64,000 nt of DNA from Capnocytophaga sp. (GCF_030532915.1 NZ_JAUNKD010000003.1:60483-124482); one strand, 5' to 3'; shown: positions 50,898 to 59,751, counted from the first letter of the stretch. The notes: generated by a model not told the origin, from the letters alone. Made by a program: numbers and translations.

Positions 50898-53180
50898 TTA
50901 AAAAGAATAAACAAGCCGAAGCTGAATGTTTCTACCTAAATCGTGTGCGTAGTAACGAAATCGGTTGGTATATTCTTTATATAATTCATTAAAAAGATTT
51001 TCCGCCGAAAGATGTACGCCTATTTGTTGCTTCCCGACAGGAAGTTTCCCGCCCAAACCAAGTTCAAAAAGGTTGTAGGCATCCGGCGTATCACTAACCA
51101 GTTCTTGCTCGGGATTAAAACGAGTTTGCTTGGCTACAAAACGATGTTTCGCCGAAAAGTAAACCGCTTGCCAGCGTCCTAATTTAGGCAGTTCAAACGA
51201 AATTTCATTTGAAATACGCTCCGAAGGAATATACGGAAAGTATTTTTCACTACGCAATTCGTTGGCGTAAACCACCGAAGCCTGCAATCCGTACGACCAA
51301 TTCGGCAGGAAACGATACGTTAGCTGCAAATCAGCTCCCCTGAAAAAAGCATCGGCTTGCTGATACCTGAAAATAGGATACACCCCCGAAAAGAGTGTTT
51401 TCGTTTCGCCTGTGGGAGCATCAAAGATGTAATTCTGAATCAGCTGAACGAAAAAATCAGCTGCAACCGAGAGTTTTTCACCTTGATAACCCACTGAGCT
51501 AATCCACTTCACGCCCGTTTCAGATTGCAGATTTTCATCGCCAACATCATACGTTCCCGCTCCGTGATGCAAACCGTTGCTGTAAAGTTCACTCACGTGT
51601 GGGGCACGCCACGCCACACCGATGTTAGATGTAAGCGACCAATTGTCAGATACCTTATAGTTTCCGCCAAGTGAATAGGTGATGTTGTGAAATGTGCGAT
51701 TGCCTCCGTAACGTTGCGAAAAGGCATCGTAACCATCGGCATTGAGTATTTTATAATCATACCGAAGTCCGCCCTCTGCTTCCCACTTTCCGCTACTATA
51801 TTTTTGAATGGCGAAAGCTCCCCAACCAAACGAGGCATAATTCGGGATTATCGGTACAACACCCGTACCGGGCTGATTGTAATTCACTTGCCGTGAAGCA
51901 CCTGCCCCAAGCTGCGAATGCCATCGCCCGTAGACATTTTCCCAAGAAATATCTGCCGAATGGGTTGAAAGATGCATATTCAAAGCCGGAATGCGGGTTC
52001 TGTCAAGTCGGCGAACGTTAAATTCTTTACGGATATTATCCTGAAAAGCATACTGAAACGTCAATTTACCTGCCTCCCGAAGCCGAACACTTGCTTTGGC
52101 TTTCAACAAATGATGAACAACTTCCTGTTTGGGTGCATTAATCTGATAGGAAAACGGATATGTCGTTAGCGGACGACCGATTTCAAAGCGGGCAAGCAAA
52201 TCATCTAAATTTCCGATATGCGAGCCGTAGAAAACAGCCGTTTCATTATAGTAGCGACTATAAAAAAGCTCCGCGTTCCATCGTTCTTTTTCAATACCGG
52301 TTGCCACCGAAACGTTTTGTTCTTGCTGCCCCGTATTGTTTAGATGATAATCCGCCGTTTGAACATCACCAGAGCGTTTTGCACTTGCCTGCACCCGCCA
52401 CGCCCATTGCGGAAGGCTCGGTACGGCTGTTTCGAGCTTTAGGGAAGTTGCCGTTTTTCGTCCGTTAGATGCAAACGAGGGCGAAACTTCTCCGTGCAAA
52501 GCATCTCCATACGGAAGTTTTTCGGGGGAAAGCAGGACAACGCCTCCGAGAGCATCCGAACCGTATCGTACAGCATCAGCACCTTTTACCACAGCAATGC
52601 GATTGGCTACGGAAGGGTCAATTTCGGGTGCGTGGTCTGCCCCCCATTGTTGTCCTTCTTGCCGAATGTCATTGTTAAGTATCAAAATGCGATTGCTATG
52701 TAGCCCGTGGATAATGGGTTTTGCAATGGTTGCTCCGCTTTGTAACATTGACACCCCGCGAAGTGAAGCCAACACGTGTGCTAATGACTCGCCTGATTTT
52801 CGTTGTAAATCTTCCTTGCCGACAAGCTGCACCACCGTATTTCGATGTGCAATTTCCTTTCGGGAAGCTACCACAATTTCCGAGAGTTCATTTACGCTTT
52901 CGTGCATTGTTACCACAAAAGGCGAAACACTTGTGGGGACTTTCACTTGATGTTGTGCATCGTCATATCCTAAATAACTTACCCTGAGCGGATATGTTCC
53001 GGCTTTTAGGTTGGTTATCGCAACGTTTCCGTTTGTATCCGAGAGGTAATGTTTTCCTAAAAAATGGATTACGGCACCTGTGAGCGGTTGTCCGCTTTTA
53101 TCTTCTATTTTCAAACGAAGTGATTCTTGTCCATAGGAAAGTACTCCGCAGAAAATCAGCAGATACATTATATTTTTCAT
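50898..53180 (-). CDS. TonB-dependent receptor, ZnuD-like
   Basis: A complete 760-residue outer-membrane receptor. Signal peptide ending SYGQ; carboxypeptidase-regulatory-like domain (SGQPLTGAVIHFLGKHYLSDTN, about 27-105); plug (SGESLAHVLASLRGVSMLQSG, IHGLHSNRILILNNDIRQEGQ, DHAPEIDPSVANRIAVVKGADAVRYG); barrel ending LRLVYSF. The 'DHAPEIDP' and 'GLHSNRILIL' plug motifs resemble the ZnuD-type zinc receptors more than siderophore receptors. His residues are common near the N-terminus and extracellular loops (GLHHGAG). Preceded by the small His-rich protein gene. Substrate zinc or another metal is inference. Confidence 0.9.
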   Translation of the reverse strand: MKNIMYLLIFCGVLSYGQESLRLKIEDKSGQPLTGAVIHFLGKHYLSDTNGNVAITNLKAGTYPLRVSYLGYDDAQHQVKVPTSVSPFVVTMHESVNELSEIVVASRKEIAHRNTVVQLVGKEDLQRKSGESLAHVLASLRGVSMLQSGATIAKPIIHGLHSNRILILNNDIRQEGQQWGADHAPEIDPSVANRIAVVKGADAVRYGSDALGGVVLLSPEKLPYGDALHGEVSPSFASNGRKTATSLKLETAVPSLPQWAWRVQASAKRSGDVQTADYHLNNTGQQEQNVSVATGIEKERWNAELFYSRYYNETAVFYGSHIGNLDDLLARFEIGRPLTTYPFSYQINAPKQEVVHHLLKAKASVRLREAGKLTFQYAFQDNIRKEFNVRRLDRTRIPALNMHLSTHSADISWENVYGRWHSQLGAGASRQVNYNQPGTGVVPIIPNYASFGWGAFAIQKYSSGKWEAEGGLRYDYKILNADGYDAFSQRYGGNRTFHNITYSLGGNYKVSDNWSLTSNIGVAWRAPHVSELYSNGLHHGAGTYDVGDENLQSETGVKWISSVGYQGEKLSVAADFFVQLIQNYIFDAPTGETKTLFSGVYPIFRYQQADAFFRGADLQLTYRFLPNWSYGLQASVVYANELRSEKYFPYIPSERISNEISFELPKLGRWQAVYFSAKHRFVAKQTRFNPEQELVSDTPDAYNLFELGLGGKLPVGKQQIGVHLSAENLFNELYKEYTNRFRYYAHDLGRNIQLRLVYSF

Positions 53181-53226
53181 AGATGAAAATAAATTATTTG
53201 TAGTAATGAAATTTTTATTTCCAACA

Positions 53227-53331
53227 GGATTTTATTTTGTATGACATCAAAAATAGTTTTTTCCAGATGGATTTTTCTTTCGGATAGATGGATTTTATTT
53301 TCTATCAGATGAAAAAATCAATTTTCAATAT
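53227..53331. repeat. 21-bp tandem array upstream of receptor
   Basis: Five units of exactly 21 bp start at 53227, 53248 (degenerate), 53269, 53290 and 53311 (degenerate), of type GGATTTTATTTTCTATCAGA. The family is that of 50078-50182. It lies between the receptor start (53180) and the dyad at 53358. Confidence 0.85.
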
Positions 53332-53357
53332 TAAAAATGCTATTTTTGAGTAATTTC

Positions 53358-53384
53358 TATCTGTTTTTCATCTAAAAACAGATA
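53358..53384. promoter_or_regulatory. 11-bp perfect dyad upstream of receptor gene
   Basis: TATCTGTTTTT-CATCT-AAAAACAGATA. No T-run follows on either strand, so an operator is as likely as a hairpin. It lies about 180 bp before the receptor start and 115 bp after the small His-rich gene. Confidence 0.45.
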
Positions 53385-53498
53385 ATATATATATGAACCA
53401 TACAATTTTTATGGTTACCCACAGAAAACTCCGGCTGGTTTTTCAAAATTTCATTCTATTTTAAACTATAAAACAGCTTGTTAATTTTGTCAAACAGC

Positions 53499-53879
53499 TT
53501 ATACTGTTGCAAAAATATGTGAAGAAGATTGCTTGTAAGGTGGTGCACGCGAAGGGGTATAAAGCACTACCCTGTTTGCAGGTTGATATTCGTTTTGGAA
53601 ATGTATTTTAACTTCGCCTACAACTATTTCATAAACGAAGTAAGGTTGCGTAAAGAATGTGTGAAGTTGATGAAAGATACAGTCAAAATGATGTTCGCAC
53701 AAGCCAGAAAAATGAGCTTCGTGCTCACATTGCTTGCCCGTTGCGTGTGTACATAATTCTTCCGCCGAATGATGGTGATGATGTTCGTGAAACAATTCAC
53801 CTATCGGAAAAGCTACTTTGAGCATACTTACAAGTAGGCAGAAAGCAAAAAAACGTGTATGTATCTTCTTGAAACGCAA
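53499..53879 (-). CDS. Small His-rich secreted or anchored protein
   Basis: 126 residues. The N-terminal hydrophobic segment (FFAFCLLVSMLKVAFPIG, about 10-27) is followed by ELFHEHHHHHSAEELCTH and then CEHEAHFSGLCEHHFDCIFHQ: five His in a row plus several Cys-His pairs, strongly suggesting metal binding. Small proteins of this build occur beside TonB receptors in flavobacteria. It lies 14 bp after a TPR protein gene and ahead of the ZnuD-like receptor on the same strand. Role (metal sensing or delivery) is inferred. Confidence 0.75.
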   Translation of the reverse strand: MRFKKIHTRFFAFCLLVSMLKVAFPIGELFHEHHHHHSAEELCTHATGKQCEHEAHFSGLCEHHFDCIFHQLHTFFTQPYFVYEIVVGEVKIHFQNEYQPANRVVLYTPSRAPPYKQSSSHIFATV

Positions 53880-53893
53880 CTATTTTAGATGTT

Positions 53894-54673
53894 CTAATGA
53901 CTTAAAATGGCATCAATGTATTTTTCAGGAATTTGAAAATGGCAGAGTTCCCATTGCAGTCGCACGGGACTTTTTTCGTTGCGTTTTTGGGTAAATAGTT
54001 GATGATATTTGGTGGCTTCCTGCTTGCTACCGATGTTTTTATTTAGTTCGCTCAGGAAAAAATAAATCCAAATGCTGTTGGAAAAATCCTCCATTGGATT
54101 GCTATGTGGCGTATCGTATTTTTCAGCCGACTGAAAGTTTTGGAGTGCTTCCTTTTCCCTTCCTAAATGTAACAAACACAATGCTTTATATAGATACAGG
54201 TTCATCGCTTCTGAATCGGCTTCCCAGTTTTGTTCTAAAAAAGGTTTTAGTCCGTTGTCATAATGCGTAATGGCTGTGGCGTATTCTTTTTTCTTGAAGA
54301 AAATATTCCCGATGTGGTTGTGAGCCATCGGAACGGGATTCCAAGGGATTGATTCCAAGTTTTGTAGCACAATTTCCGCTAAGGAAAGGGCTTTGTCAAA
54401 CTTCCCGACTTCGGCAAGCACCTTGATATAATAGGCGAGCGTAATACTTTGAGAATGAGTGGAACCTTCGCCAAAACTTGCCAAATCAAAAAAAAGCGGT
54501 TCGGTCTCTTCCATTCGGGAAAGGATGCGGTTTACTGCCTCAACATCTGATAAATCAATCAATTGTGCTTCGGCTGTAACTTCAATAACTTCGTCACTAA
54601 AAGGAACTATGATTTCGTTTCTATCACCGATGTAGGAATCGAATTCCTCTTGATATTTTCTTTTTTTTGCCAT
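53894..54673 (-). CDS. TPR-repeat protein of unknown function
   Basis: 259 residues, soluble, no signal peptide. Several degenerate tetratricopeptide repeats are visible in about residues 70-240 (KFDKALSLAEIVLQNLESIP, HNHIGNIFFKKKEYATAITHYDNGL, LYLYKALCLLHLGREKEALQNFQSAEKY). The N-terminus is Lys/Arg-rich (MAKKRKYQEEF). It should act as a scaffold; partners unknown. It precedes the His-rich protein gene by 14 bp, so both may share the strong promoter at 54699-54730. Confidence 0.75.
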   Translation of the reverse strand: MAKKRKYQEEFDSYIGDRNEIIVPFSDEVIEVTAEAQLIDLSDVEAVNRILSRMEETEPLFFDLASFGEGSTHSQSITLAYYIKVLAEVGKFDKALSLAEIVLQNLESIPWNPVPMAHNHIGNIFFKKKEYATAITHYDNGLKPFLEQNWEADSEAMNLYLYKALCLLHLGREKEALQNFQSAEKYDTPHSNPMEDFSNSIWIYFFLSELNKNIGSKQEATKYHQLFTQKRNEKSPVRLQWELCHFQIPEKYIDAILSH

Positions 54674-54698
54674 TTTCGATTAAGAATTTTCCGGGGAG

Positions 54699-54730
54699 CA
54701 AAGGTACAGAAATATATTCGTTTTGCCAAA
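54699..54730 (-). promoter_or_regulatory. TPR gene promoter (TTTG and TACCTTTG, minus strand)
   Basis: On the + strand CAAAGGTA at 54699-54706 and CAAA at 54727-54730, spacer 20 bp. The TPR gene starts 26 bp further. Confidence 0.72.
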
Positions 54731-54732
54731 AT

Positions 54733-54766
54733 AAAAAATCCCGACAGCAATTTGTCAGGATTTTTT
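54733..54766 (-). terminator. Terminator of rplT operon
   Basis: AATCCCGACA / TGTCAGGATT with one mismatch, loop GCAATT, and A/T runs. It lies just beyond rplT on the minus strand. Confidence 0.85.
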
Positions 54767-54794
54767 CAGCGAAATAATATCTTTTGTTAAACGT

Positions 54795-55139
54795 TTATTT
54801 TACTTTTTCAACAATAGCTTTGAAAGCTTCCGGGTGATTCATTGCTAAATCAGCCAAAACTTTTCTGTTAAGTTCAATGTTGTTAGCTTTCAATTTCCCC
54901 ATAAATTGAGAGTACGACAATCCGTGAAGTCTTGCCCCTGCGTTGATACGCACAATCCACAAGGCACGGAAAGTTCTCTTTTTATTACGGCGGTCTCTGT
55001 AAGCATACTGCATTGCTTTTTCAACAGCATTCTTGGCTACCGTCCAAACGTTTTTTCTGCGGCCAAAGAAACCTTTGGCTTGCTTCATTATTTTTTTTCT
55101 ACGAGCTCTACGAGCTACTGCATTTACTGATCTTGGCAT
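54795..55139 (-). CDS. rplT: 50S ribosomal protein L20
   Basis: 114 residues, normal length. It begins [29 protein letters not shown], the diagnostic basic N-terminus that binds 23S rRNA early in 50S assembly, followed by [25 protein letters not shown]. In other bacteria L20 also represses its own operon by binding the mRNA leader; no known leader structure was recognised here. Last gene of thrS-infC-rpmI-rplT. Confidence 0.98.
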   Translation of the reverse strand: MPRSVNAVARRARRKKIMKQAKGFFGRRKNVWTVAKNAVEKAMQYAYRDRRNKKRTFRALWIVRINAGARLHGLSYSQFMGKLKANNIELNRKVLADLAMNHPEAFKAIVEKVK

Positions 55140-55271
55140 AAATTTTTAAATTTTTGTAGTAGGTGGTCGTTGTTTTTTGACACTTTTTGAACCCACTCCA
55201 CGGTTATTAAATTCCCTTTGGGGCTAAAAACCAAGGTTTTGAAATACCCCTTCGCATCAACGGGCGTATGA
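55140..55271 (-). other. rpmI-rplT intergenic leader
   Basis: 132 bases. A short inverted repeat CCTTTGG / CCAAGG lies near 55209-55232. It could be part of an rplT leader, but no known motif was recognised. Confidence 0.3.
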
Positions 55272-55469
55272 TTATTTTAATCCTAACTGACGTTTGATGC
55301 TTGTCTCATCATTGGCGTGAACCAATGTGGCGTGTGTTAATTTTAGCTTACGTTTAGTCGATTTTTTTGTCAAAATGTGACTTTTGTAAGCGTGCTTTCT
55401 TTTAATTTTACCAGAACCAGTCACTTGAAAGCGTTTTTTGGCTCCGGATTTGGTTTTAATTTTTGGCAT
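55272..55469 (-). CDS. rpmI: 50S ribosomal protein L35
   Basis: 65 residues. [30 protein letters not shown] is the family signature; [14 protein letters not shown] follows. Very basic, binds 23S rRNA. It lies between infC and rplT in the usual order. Confidence 0.98.
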   Translation of the reverse strand: MPKIKTKSGAKKRFQVTGSGKIKRKHAYKSHILTKKSTKRKLKLTHATLVHANDETSIKRQLGLK

Positions 55470-55556
55470 TTTTGCTTTGATTTTTAAGATATTATTTCGT
55501 TGTATCTTTGATTTTTACACAGAAAAACGTGCAAAAAACGGGTGCAAATATACGAA

Positions 55557-56111
55557 TTATTTCTTTTTAGACAAGGGGGCGAGGAACATTGTCATTCTTT
55601 TTCCTTCCAATTTAGGCATTTGCTCCACTTTGCCGAACTCCTCCAAATCGGTGGCAAGACGCAACAAAAGAATTTCCCCTTGGTCTTTATAAATGATGGA
55701 ACGCCCCTTGAAAAACACGTAGGCTTTCACTTTTGAACCTTCTTTCAAAAATTTTTCGCCGTGTTTTTTCTTAAACTCGTAATCGTGTTCGTCGGTCTGC
55801 GGACCAAAGCGTATTTCTTTGATAATCACTTTGGTAGCTTTTGCTTTGAGTTCCTTCTCACGTTTTTTCTGTTCGTAAAGGAATTTTTTGTAATCAATTA
55901 CTTTACAGACAGGCGGAGCGGCATTTGGTGAAATTTCAACCAAATCCAATTCCATTTCTTCTGCAATTTCTAATGCTTTGCGAGTGGGGTAAACGCCTGT
56001 TTCCACATTGTCCCCAACCAAACGTACCTCTGGCACCCGAATGTCTCGGTTAATTCTATGAGGCTGTTTGTCGTCTCTGCCCGGAGTGTTAACTTTCTTA
56101 CTAATGGCTAT
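55557..56111 (-). CDS. infC: Translation initiation factor IF-3, non-canonical start
   Basis: IF-3 binds the 30S subunit and checks start codon and initiator tRNA. The family N-terminus needs residues upstream of the first ATG (56034-56036): in frame there is ATA-GCC-ATT-AGT-AAG-AAA, giving (M)[20 protein letters not shown] before [14 protein letters not shown]. No ATG, GTG or TTG exists between there and the in-frame stop at 56124-56126, so the start must be ATA (56111) or ATT (56105). Non-ATG starts are a known autoregulatory feature of infC (ATT in E. coli). The remainder is normal ([38 protein letters not shown]). Confidence 0.85.
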   Translation of the reverse strand: MAISKKVNTPGRDDKQPHRINRDIRVPEVRLVGDNVETGVYPTRKALEIAEEMELDLVEISPNAAPPVCKVIDYKKFLYEQKKREKELKAKATKVIIKEIRFGPQTDEHDYEFKKKHGEKFLKEGSKVKAYVFFKGRSIIYKDQGEILLLRLATDLEEFGKVEQMPKLEGKRMTMFLAPLSKKK

Positions 56112-56385
56112 TTTTATTTTTGATTATTAACGCTTTAAGGATTGAAAAAATTCAATCGTCTCATTTCGCTTTGTTCTTTTCCTTAGATGAAAAGAACCAA
56201 AAATCAAGGCTTTGGATACTCCGCTAAAAATCAATCTATTCCACTGAAAATCTCCAAACTTGCTCCCTGCGGTCGCTTCGAACAATGGATATTTTCTACG
56301 CTCCATCTGATTGATTTTTTTAACGCTTCGTCTCCAATGCCGATAGAGACAGCGAAATGTGTATTATAAATTATTCGTTCACAAT
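56112..56385 (-). other. thrS-infC gap
   Basis: 274 bases, mostly occupied by the MITE-like element listed next. A short + strand frame (56187-56369) inside it is not supported as a gene. Confidence 0.4.
56162..56359. repeat. MITE-like element between thrS and infC
   Basis: About 198 bp bounded by 9-bp inverted repeats CATTTCGCT (56162-56170) / AGCGAAATG (56351-56359). Inside are a 9-bp hairpin GTTCTTTTC / GAAAAGAAC (56173-56197) and an 11-bp pair AAAAATCAATC (56226-56236) / GATTGATTTTT (56309-56319). The middle (CTTGCTCCCTGCGGTCGCTT) is GC-richer than its surroundings. No transposase. Confidence 0.5.
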
Positions 56386-58326
56386 TTAACTTTTAAACTT
56401 TTTGATGCTCTTATCAATTTCTGACTGAACGATTTTCACAAATTCATCAACGGAAATGGAGCCCAAACTCTCGCCGCCGTGTTTTCGTACGGAAACTGTA
56501 GCTTCCTTCTCTTCATTTTCACCAACGATGAGCATAAACGGAATTTTTTGAGTTTCTGCCTCGCGGATTTTCTTTCCGATGGTTTCGTTACGATTATCAA
56601 TCAGGGTGCGAATTTCGAAATTTTCTAATAATTTCAAAACTTTTTGAGCATAATTTTCATATTTTTCACTCAACGAAAGAATGATAGCCTGATTTGGCAT
56701 CAACCAAAGCGGGAAATTTCCGGCGGTGTGTTCCAACAAAATCGCCACGAAACGCTCCATACTTCCGAATGGGGCACGGTGAATCATTACTGGTCTATGC
56801 AGTTCATTATCAGAACCTTTGTACCACAAATCAAAACGCTCGGGTAGGTTGTAATCCACTTGAATCGTGCCGAGTTGCCAGCTTCTGCCCAAGGCATCTT
56901 TCACCATAAAATCCAATTTTGGCCCGTAGAAAGCTGCTTCGCCTGTTTCGATGACGTAATCCAAGCCTTTTTCTTTGGCGGCGTTGATGATTGCCTGCTC
57001 GGCTTTTTCCCAATTTTCGTTACTTCCGATGTATTTTGACGGATTTTCAGGGTCACGAAGCGACACCTGAGCCGTAAAGTTCTCAAAACCAAGCGACCCG
57101 AAAACGTACAACACAAGGTCGATTACGTTTTTAAATTCTTCGTCCAATTGCTCGGGTGTACAGAAAATATGAGCATCGTCTTGCGTAAAGCAACGAACGC
57201 GCGTAAGTCCGTGAAGTTCACCACTTTGCTCATAACGATACACCGTTCCGAACTCGGCAAAACGCTTCGGTAAATCGCGATAACTCCAAGGTTTTGAATT
57301 GTAAATCTCGCAGTGATGCGGGCAATTCATTGGTTTTAAGAGATATTCCTCGCCTTCGTTGGGCGTTGCGATGGGCTGGAAACTGTCTTTTCCGTATTTT
57401 TCCCAATGCCCCGAAGTTACGTATAAATCTTTATGACCGATGTGAGGTGATACAACTTGCTCATAACCGGCTTGTTTTTGGGCTTTTCGTAGGAATTGCT
57501 CCAAACGCTCGCGAAGAGCCGCTCCTTTCGGAAGCCAAAGCGGAAGTCCTTGCCCTACTTTATTAGAGAAGGTAAAAAGTTCCAATTCCTTGCCTAACTT
57601 TCTGTGGTCACGCTTTTTAGCTTCTTCCAGAAGAGCCAAATATTCGGTTAAATCTTTCTGTTTCGGGAAAGAAATTCCGTAAACACGTGTGAGCTGTTTG
57701 TTTTTCTCATCGCCACGCCAATACGCCCCCGCAATGCTGAGGATTTTCACGGCTTTCACAAAGCCCGTGTTGGGCAAATGTCCGCCGCGACAAAGGTCGG
57801 TAAAAGTGGAATGGTCACAGAATGTAATCGTTCCATCTTCCAGATTTTCAATAAGTTCTGTTTTGTACGGATTTTCTTTGTAAAGTTCCAGCGCCTCCTT
57901 TTTACTAACGGAACGCATTGAAAACGCATGCTTTTCTTTGGCAATTTCGAGCATTTTTTTCTCAATTTGCGGAATATCCTTTTCGGAAAAGCTAACATTC
58001 CCGAAATCAACGTCATAGTAAAATCCGTTGGCGATGGCAGGCCCTATCGTTAGTTTGATGTTCGGATAGGTTTCTTCCAAGGCTTGTGCCAAAATATGTG
58101 CCGACGAGTGCCAGAAGGCTTTCTTGCCCTGCTCGTCGTTCCAAGTGTATAAAACTAAACTTCCGTCGGTGGTTAAAGGCGTGGTCGTTTCGATGGTTTT
58201 TCCGTCGTAACTTGCTGATAACACGTTTCTTGCCAAGCCCTCGCTGATGCTGAGAGCCACTTGATAAGGCGTTGTGCCTTGGCTAAACTCTTTAACTGAG
58301 CCGTCAGGTAGTGTAATTTTAATCAT
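56386..58326 (-). CDS. thrS: Threonyl-tRNA synthetase
   Basis: Charges tRNA-Thr; class II synthetase, 646 residues. Order: TGS domain (1-60, [24 protein letters not shown]), editing domain with [16 protein letters not shown] (about 73-88) and the Zn-binding HIGHTGR-like '[10 protein letters not shown]', catalytic core ([48 protein letters not shown]) and anticodon domain at the end. A TACATTTG box (58347-58354, minus strand) lies 20 bp upstream. It heads thrS-infC-rpmI-rplT. Confidence 0.97.
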   Translation of the reverse strand: MIKITLPDGSVKEFSQGTTPYQVALSISEGLARNVLSASYDGKTIETTTPLTTDGSLVLYTWNDEQGKKAFWHSSAHILAQALEETYPNIKLTIGPAIANGFYYDVDFGNVSFSEKDIPQIEKKMLEIAKEKHAFSMRSVSKKEALELYKENPYKTELIENLEDGTITFCDHSTFTDLCRGGHLPNTGFVKAVKILSIAGAYWRGDEKNKQLTRVYGISFPKQKDLTEYLALLEEAKKRDHRKLGKELELFTFSNKVGQGLPLWLPKGAALRERLEQFLRKAQKQAGYEQVVSPHIGHKDLYVTSGHWEKYGKDSFQPIATPNEGEEYLLKPMNCPHHCEIYNSKPWSYRDLPKRFAEFGTVYRYEQSGELHGLTRVRCFTQDDAHIFCTPEQLDEEFKNVIDLVLYVFGSLGFENFTAQVSLRDPENPSKYIGSNENWEKAEQAIINAAKEKGLDYVIETGEAAFYGPKLDFMVKDALGRSWQLGTIQVDYNLPERFDLWYKGSDNELHRPVMIHRAPFGSMERFVAILLEHTAGNFPLWLMPNQAIILSLSEKYENYAQKVLKLLENFEIRTLIDNRNETIGKKIREAETQKIPFMLIVGENEEKEATVSVRKHGGESLGSISVDEFVKIVQSEIDKSIKKFKS

Positions 58327-58346
58327 ATATACTTTTTTTGAAATGG

Positions 58347-58354
58347 CAAATGTA
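58347..58354 (-). promoter_or_regulatory. -7 box (TACATTTG on minus strand) for thrS
   Basis: CAAATGTA on the + strand, 20 bp before the thrS start. No strong -33 element. Confidence 0.55.
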
Positions 58355-58446
58355 TTAATTTTTAGTGAAAATCGTGCTAAAAAGTGAAAGAATTTTATGT
58401 GGTAGATTGAAAATTATTGTTTTATGTTCGTTTATGAGAATTAAAA

Positions 58447-59184
58447 TTATTGTTTTTTCTTTTCTTTCGGATATTCTTTTTTCTTTTCTTTTTTGTAAAG
58501 AGGGATTAGGTAAGTAACTGTGTAATTGTAACTTGCGCCGAACCGACTGCCTTCCCGAATGCGATTAAATCCGGGAATCCAATAATTTGGAAAATCAGAA
58601 TATGGGTTCGCAACCAAAAATCCGAGACGAATGCTAGCTCCAGCAAACAAGTTTTTGAGTAGTTCCACCTTCATTCCTAAAATTACTTCGAGCCAGTGGG
58701 CTGAACGTCCGCCATATGTTCGGAGCCAGTTGGGGTTGGTTCCGCTGATGTTTTCTGTCCAATATTGATTGTCTTTGTGAATGGAGTAGGAGGTGAGTTC
58801 TTGCGAAAAAAGCGAAAAACCATACCGCCCGCCAACATAAATCATATTTTCCATCCCGTACCAATTTCCGTAGGTATTGTAATCAATTCCGAAGCGGATG
58901 AATTGCCCTTGTGTTTTATAGGAATAGAAATCTTCAACCGTAATTTTTTGTTCCATTCCAAGTTCTGCGGCTGCGTAGAATTTGTAATTAATGCGGTAAT
59001 CGCCCACCAATTCAATGCCGTAATAATCTTTATCTAAAAAGGAACGCAAAGGTTTGCTAAGGTCAATACCAACTCGCACCCCATAACGTTGTTTGTAAGT
59101 GGGTTGGGGGGCATCTTCTTGTGCAGTAATGTTTTGCAAGAAAAAAAGACTAATGAAAAAGGTGTATTTGAGCGTTTGATTCAT
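58447..59184 (-). CDS. DUF6048 family protein
   Basis: 245 residues from MNQTLKYTFFISLFF, with signal peptide ending NITAQ; in-frame ATGs further upstream overlap the DUF6452 gene deeply and are rejected. The mature part looks like an outer-membrane barrel (YGVRVGIDLSKPLRSFLD, FYAAAELGMEQKITVEDFYSY, MIYVGGRYGFSLFSQEL) and ends in a Lys-rich tail (YKKEKKKEYPKEKKKQ). It matches the Flavobacteriia DUF6048 family, which typically follows DUF6452. The genes overlap by 35 bp, so they are cotranscribed. Function unknown. Confidence 0.82.
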   Translation of the reverse strand: MNQTLKYTFFISLFFLQNITAQEDAPQPTYKQRYGVRVGIDLSKPLRSFLDKDYYGIELVGDYRINYKFYAAAELGMEQKITVEDFYSYKTQGQFIRFGIDYNTYGNWYGMENMIYVGGRYGFSLFSQELTSYSIHKDNQYWTENISGTNPNWLRTYGGRSAHWLEVILGMKVELLKNLFAGASIRLGFLVANPYSDFPNYWIPGFNRIREGSRFGASYNYTVTYLIPLYKKEKKKEYPKEKKKQ

Positions 59185-59665
59185 TTCGTACGTTGGTATT
59201 TTTGATGTTAATTGATTTAATCCACGAATTTCCGATGTTTTCAACGGTGGCGCTTACCGTATTGTATACGACTTTGATGCCGCAGGCTCGGCTAACAAAC
59301 TCTTCTTCAATATTATAAGTGAAGGTAACTGTAGCTACATTTCCGGAGGTGATGGTGCCGGAATTAGCATCATAAACGGAATTGCTTACCATTATATAGG
59401 TTGTGCTTGGTTTTTCAATCTTTAACGGAAGCGCAATGGAATCAGTTGAGGCATTGGTTAGGATAAGGTCATTCCCTTCGCCATAAACAATCAAATTATC
59501 AACAACTTTGGTGTTTGAGACGCTTTTTTCATTGTGAAACCGAACGATTAAGCGTGGCGTGTTCACTTTGTGTTCGCACAATTCATCGGATTCACACGAA
59601 CTTAAAGTTGCCAAACCGGTGAGCAAAAGTGCTATGGTTGTTATGTGTTTTTTGAATGAAATCAT
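59150..59665 (-). CDS. DUF6452 lipoprotein
   Basis: 171 residues from MISFKKHITTIALL (an ATG five codons earlier is possible but adds nothing to the signal). Lipobox LATLSSCESDE (Cys about residue 24). The mature domain has a second Cys pair (ELCEHKV, SRACGIKVVYN) and beta-rich sequence. It matches DUF6452, a Flavobacteriia lipoprotein family paired with the DUF6048 barrel. Likely an envelope complex; function unknown. Confidence 0.82.
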   Translation of the reverse strand: MISFKKHITTIALLLTGLATLSSCESDELCEHKVNTPRLIVRFHNEKSVSNTKVVDNLIVYGEGNDLILTNASTDSIALPLKIEKPSTTYIMVSNSVYDANSGTITSGNVATVTFTYNIEEEFVSRACGIKVVYNTVSATVENIGNSWIKSINIKNTNVRNESNAQIHLFH

Positions 59666-59751
59666 TGGTTTTATTTTCAAGGCGGTAAAGGTACGGAATT
59701 ATTGATGAATTCGAAAAAAAATGTTTCTTGTTTAAAGGTTTTTAAGCAGAA

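Noticed and set aside
56187..56369. A + strand 60-residue frame in the thrS-infC gap
   Set aside because: It falls in the MITE-like element with hairpins and shows no gene-like start.
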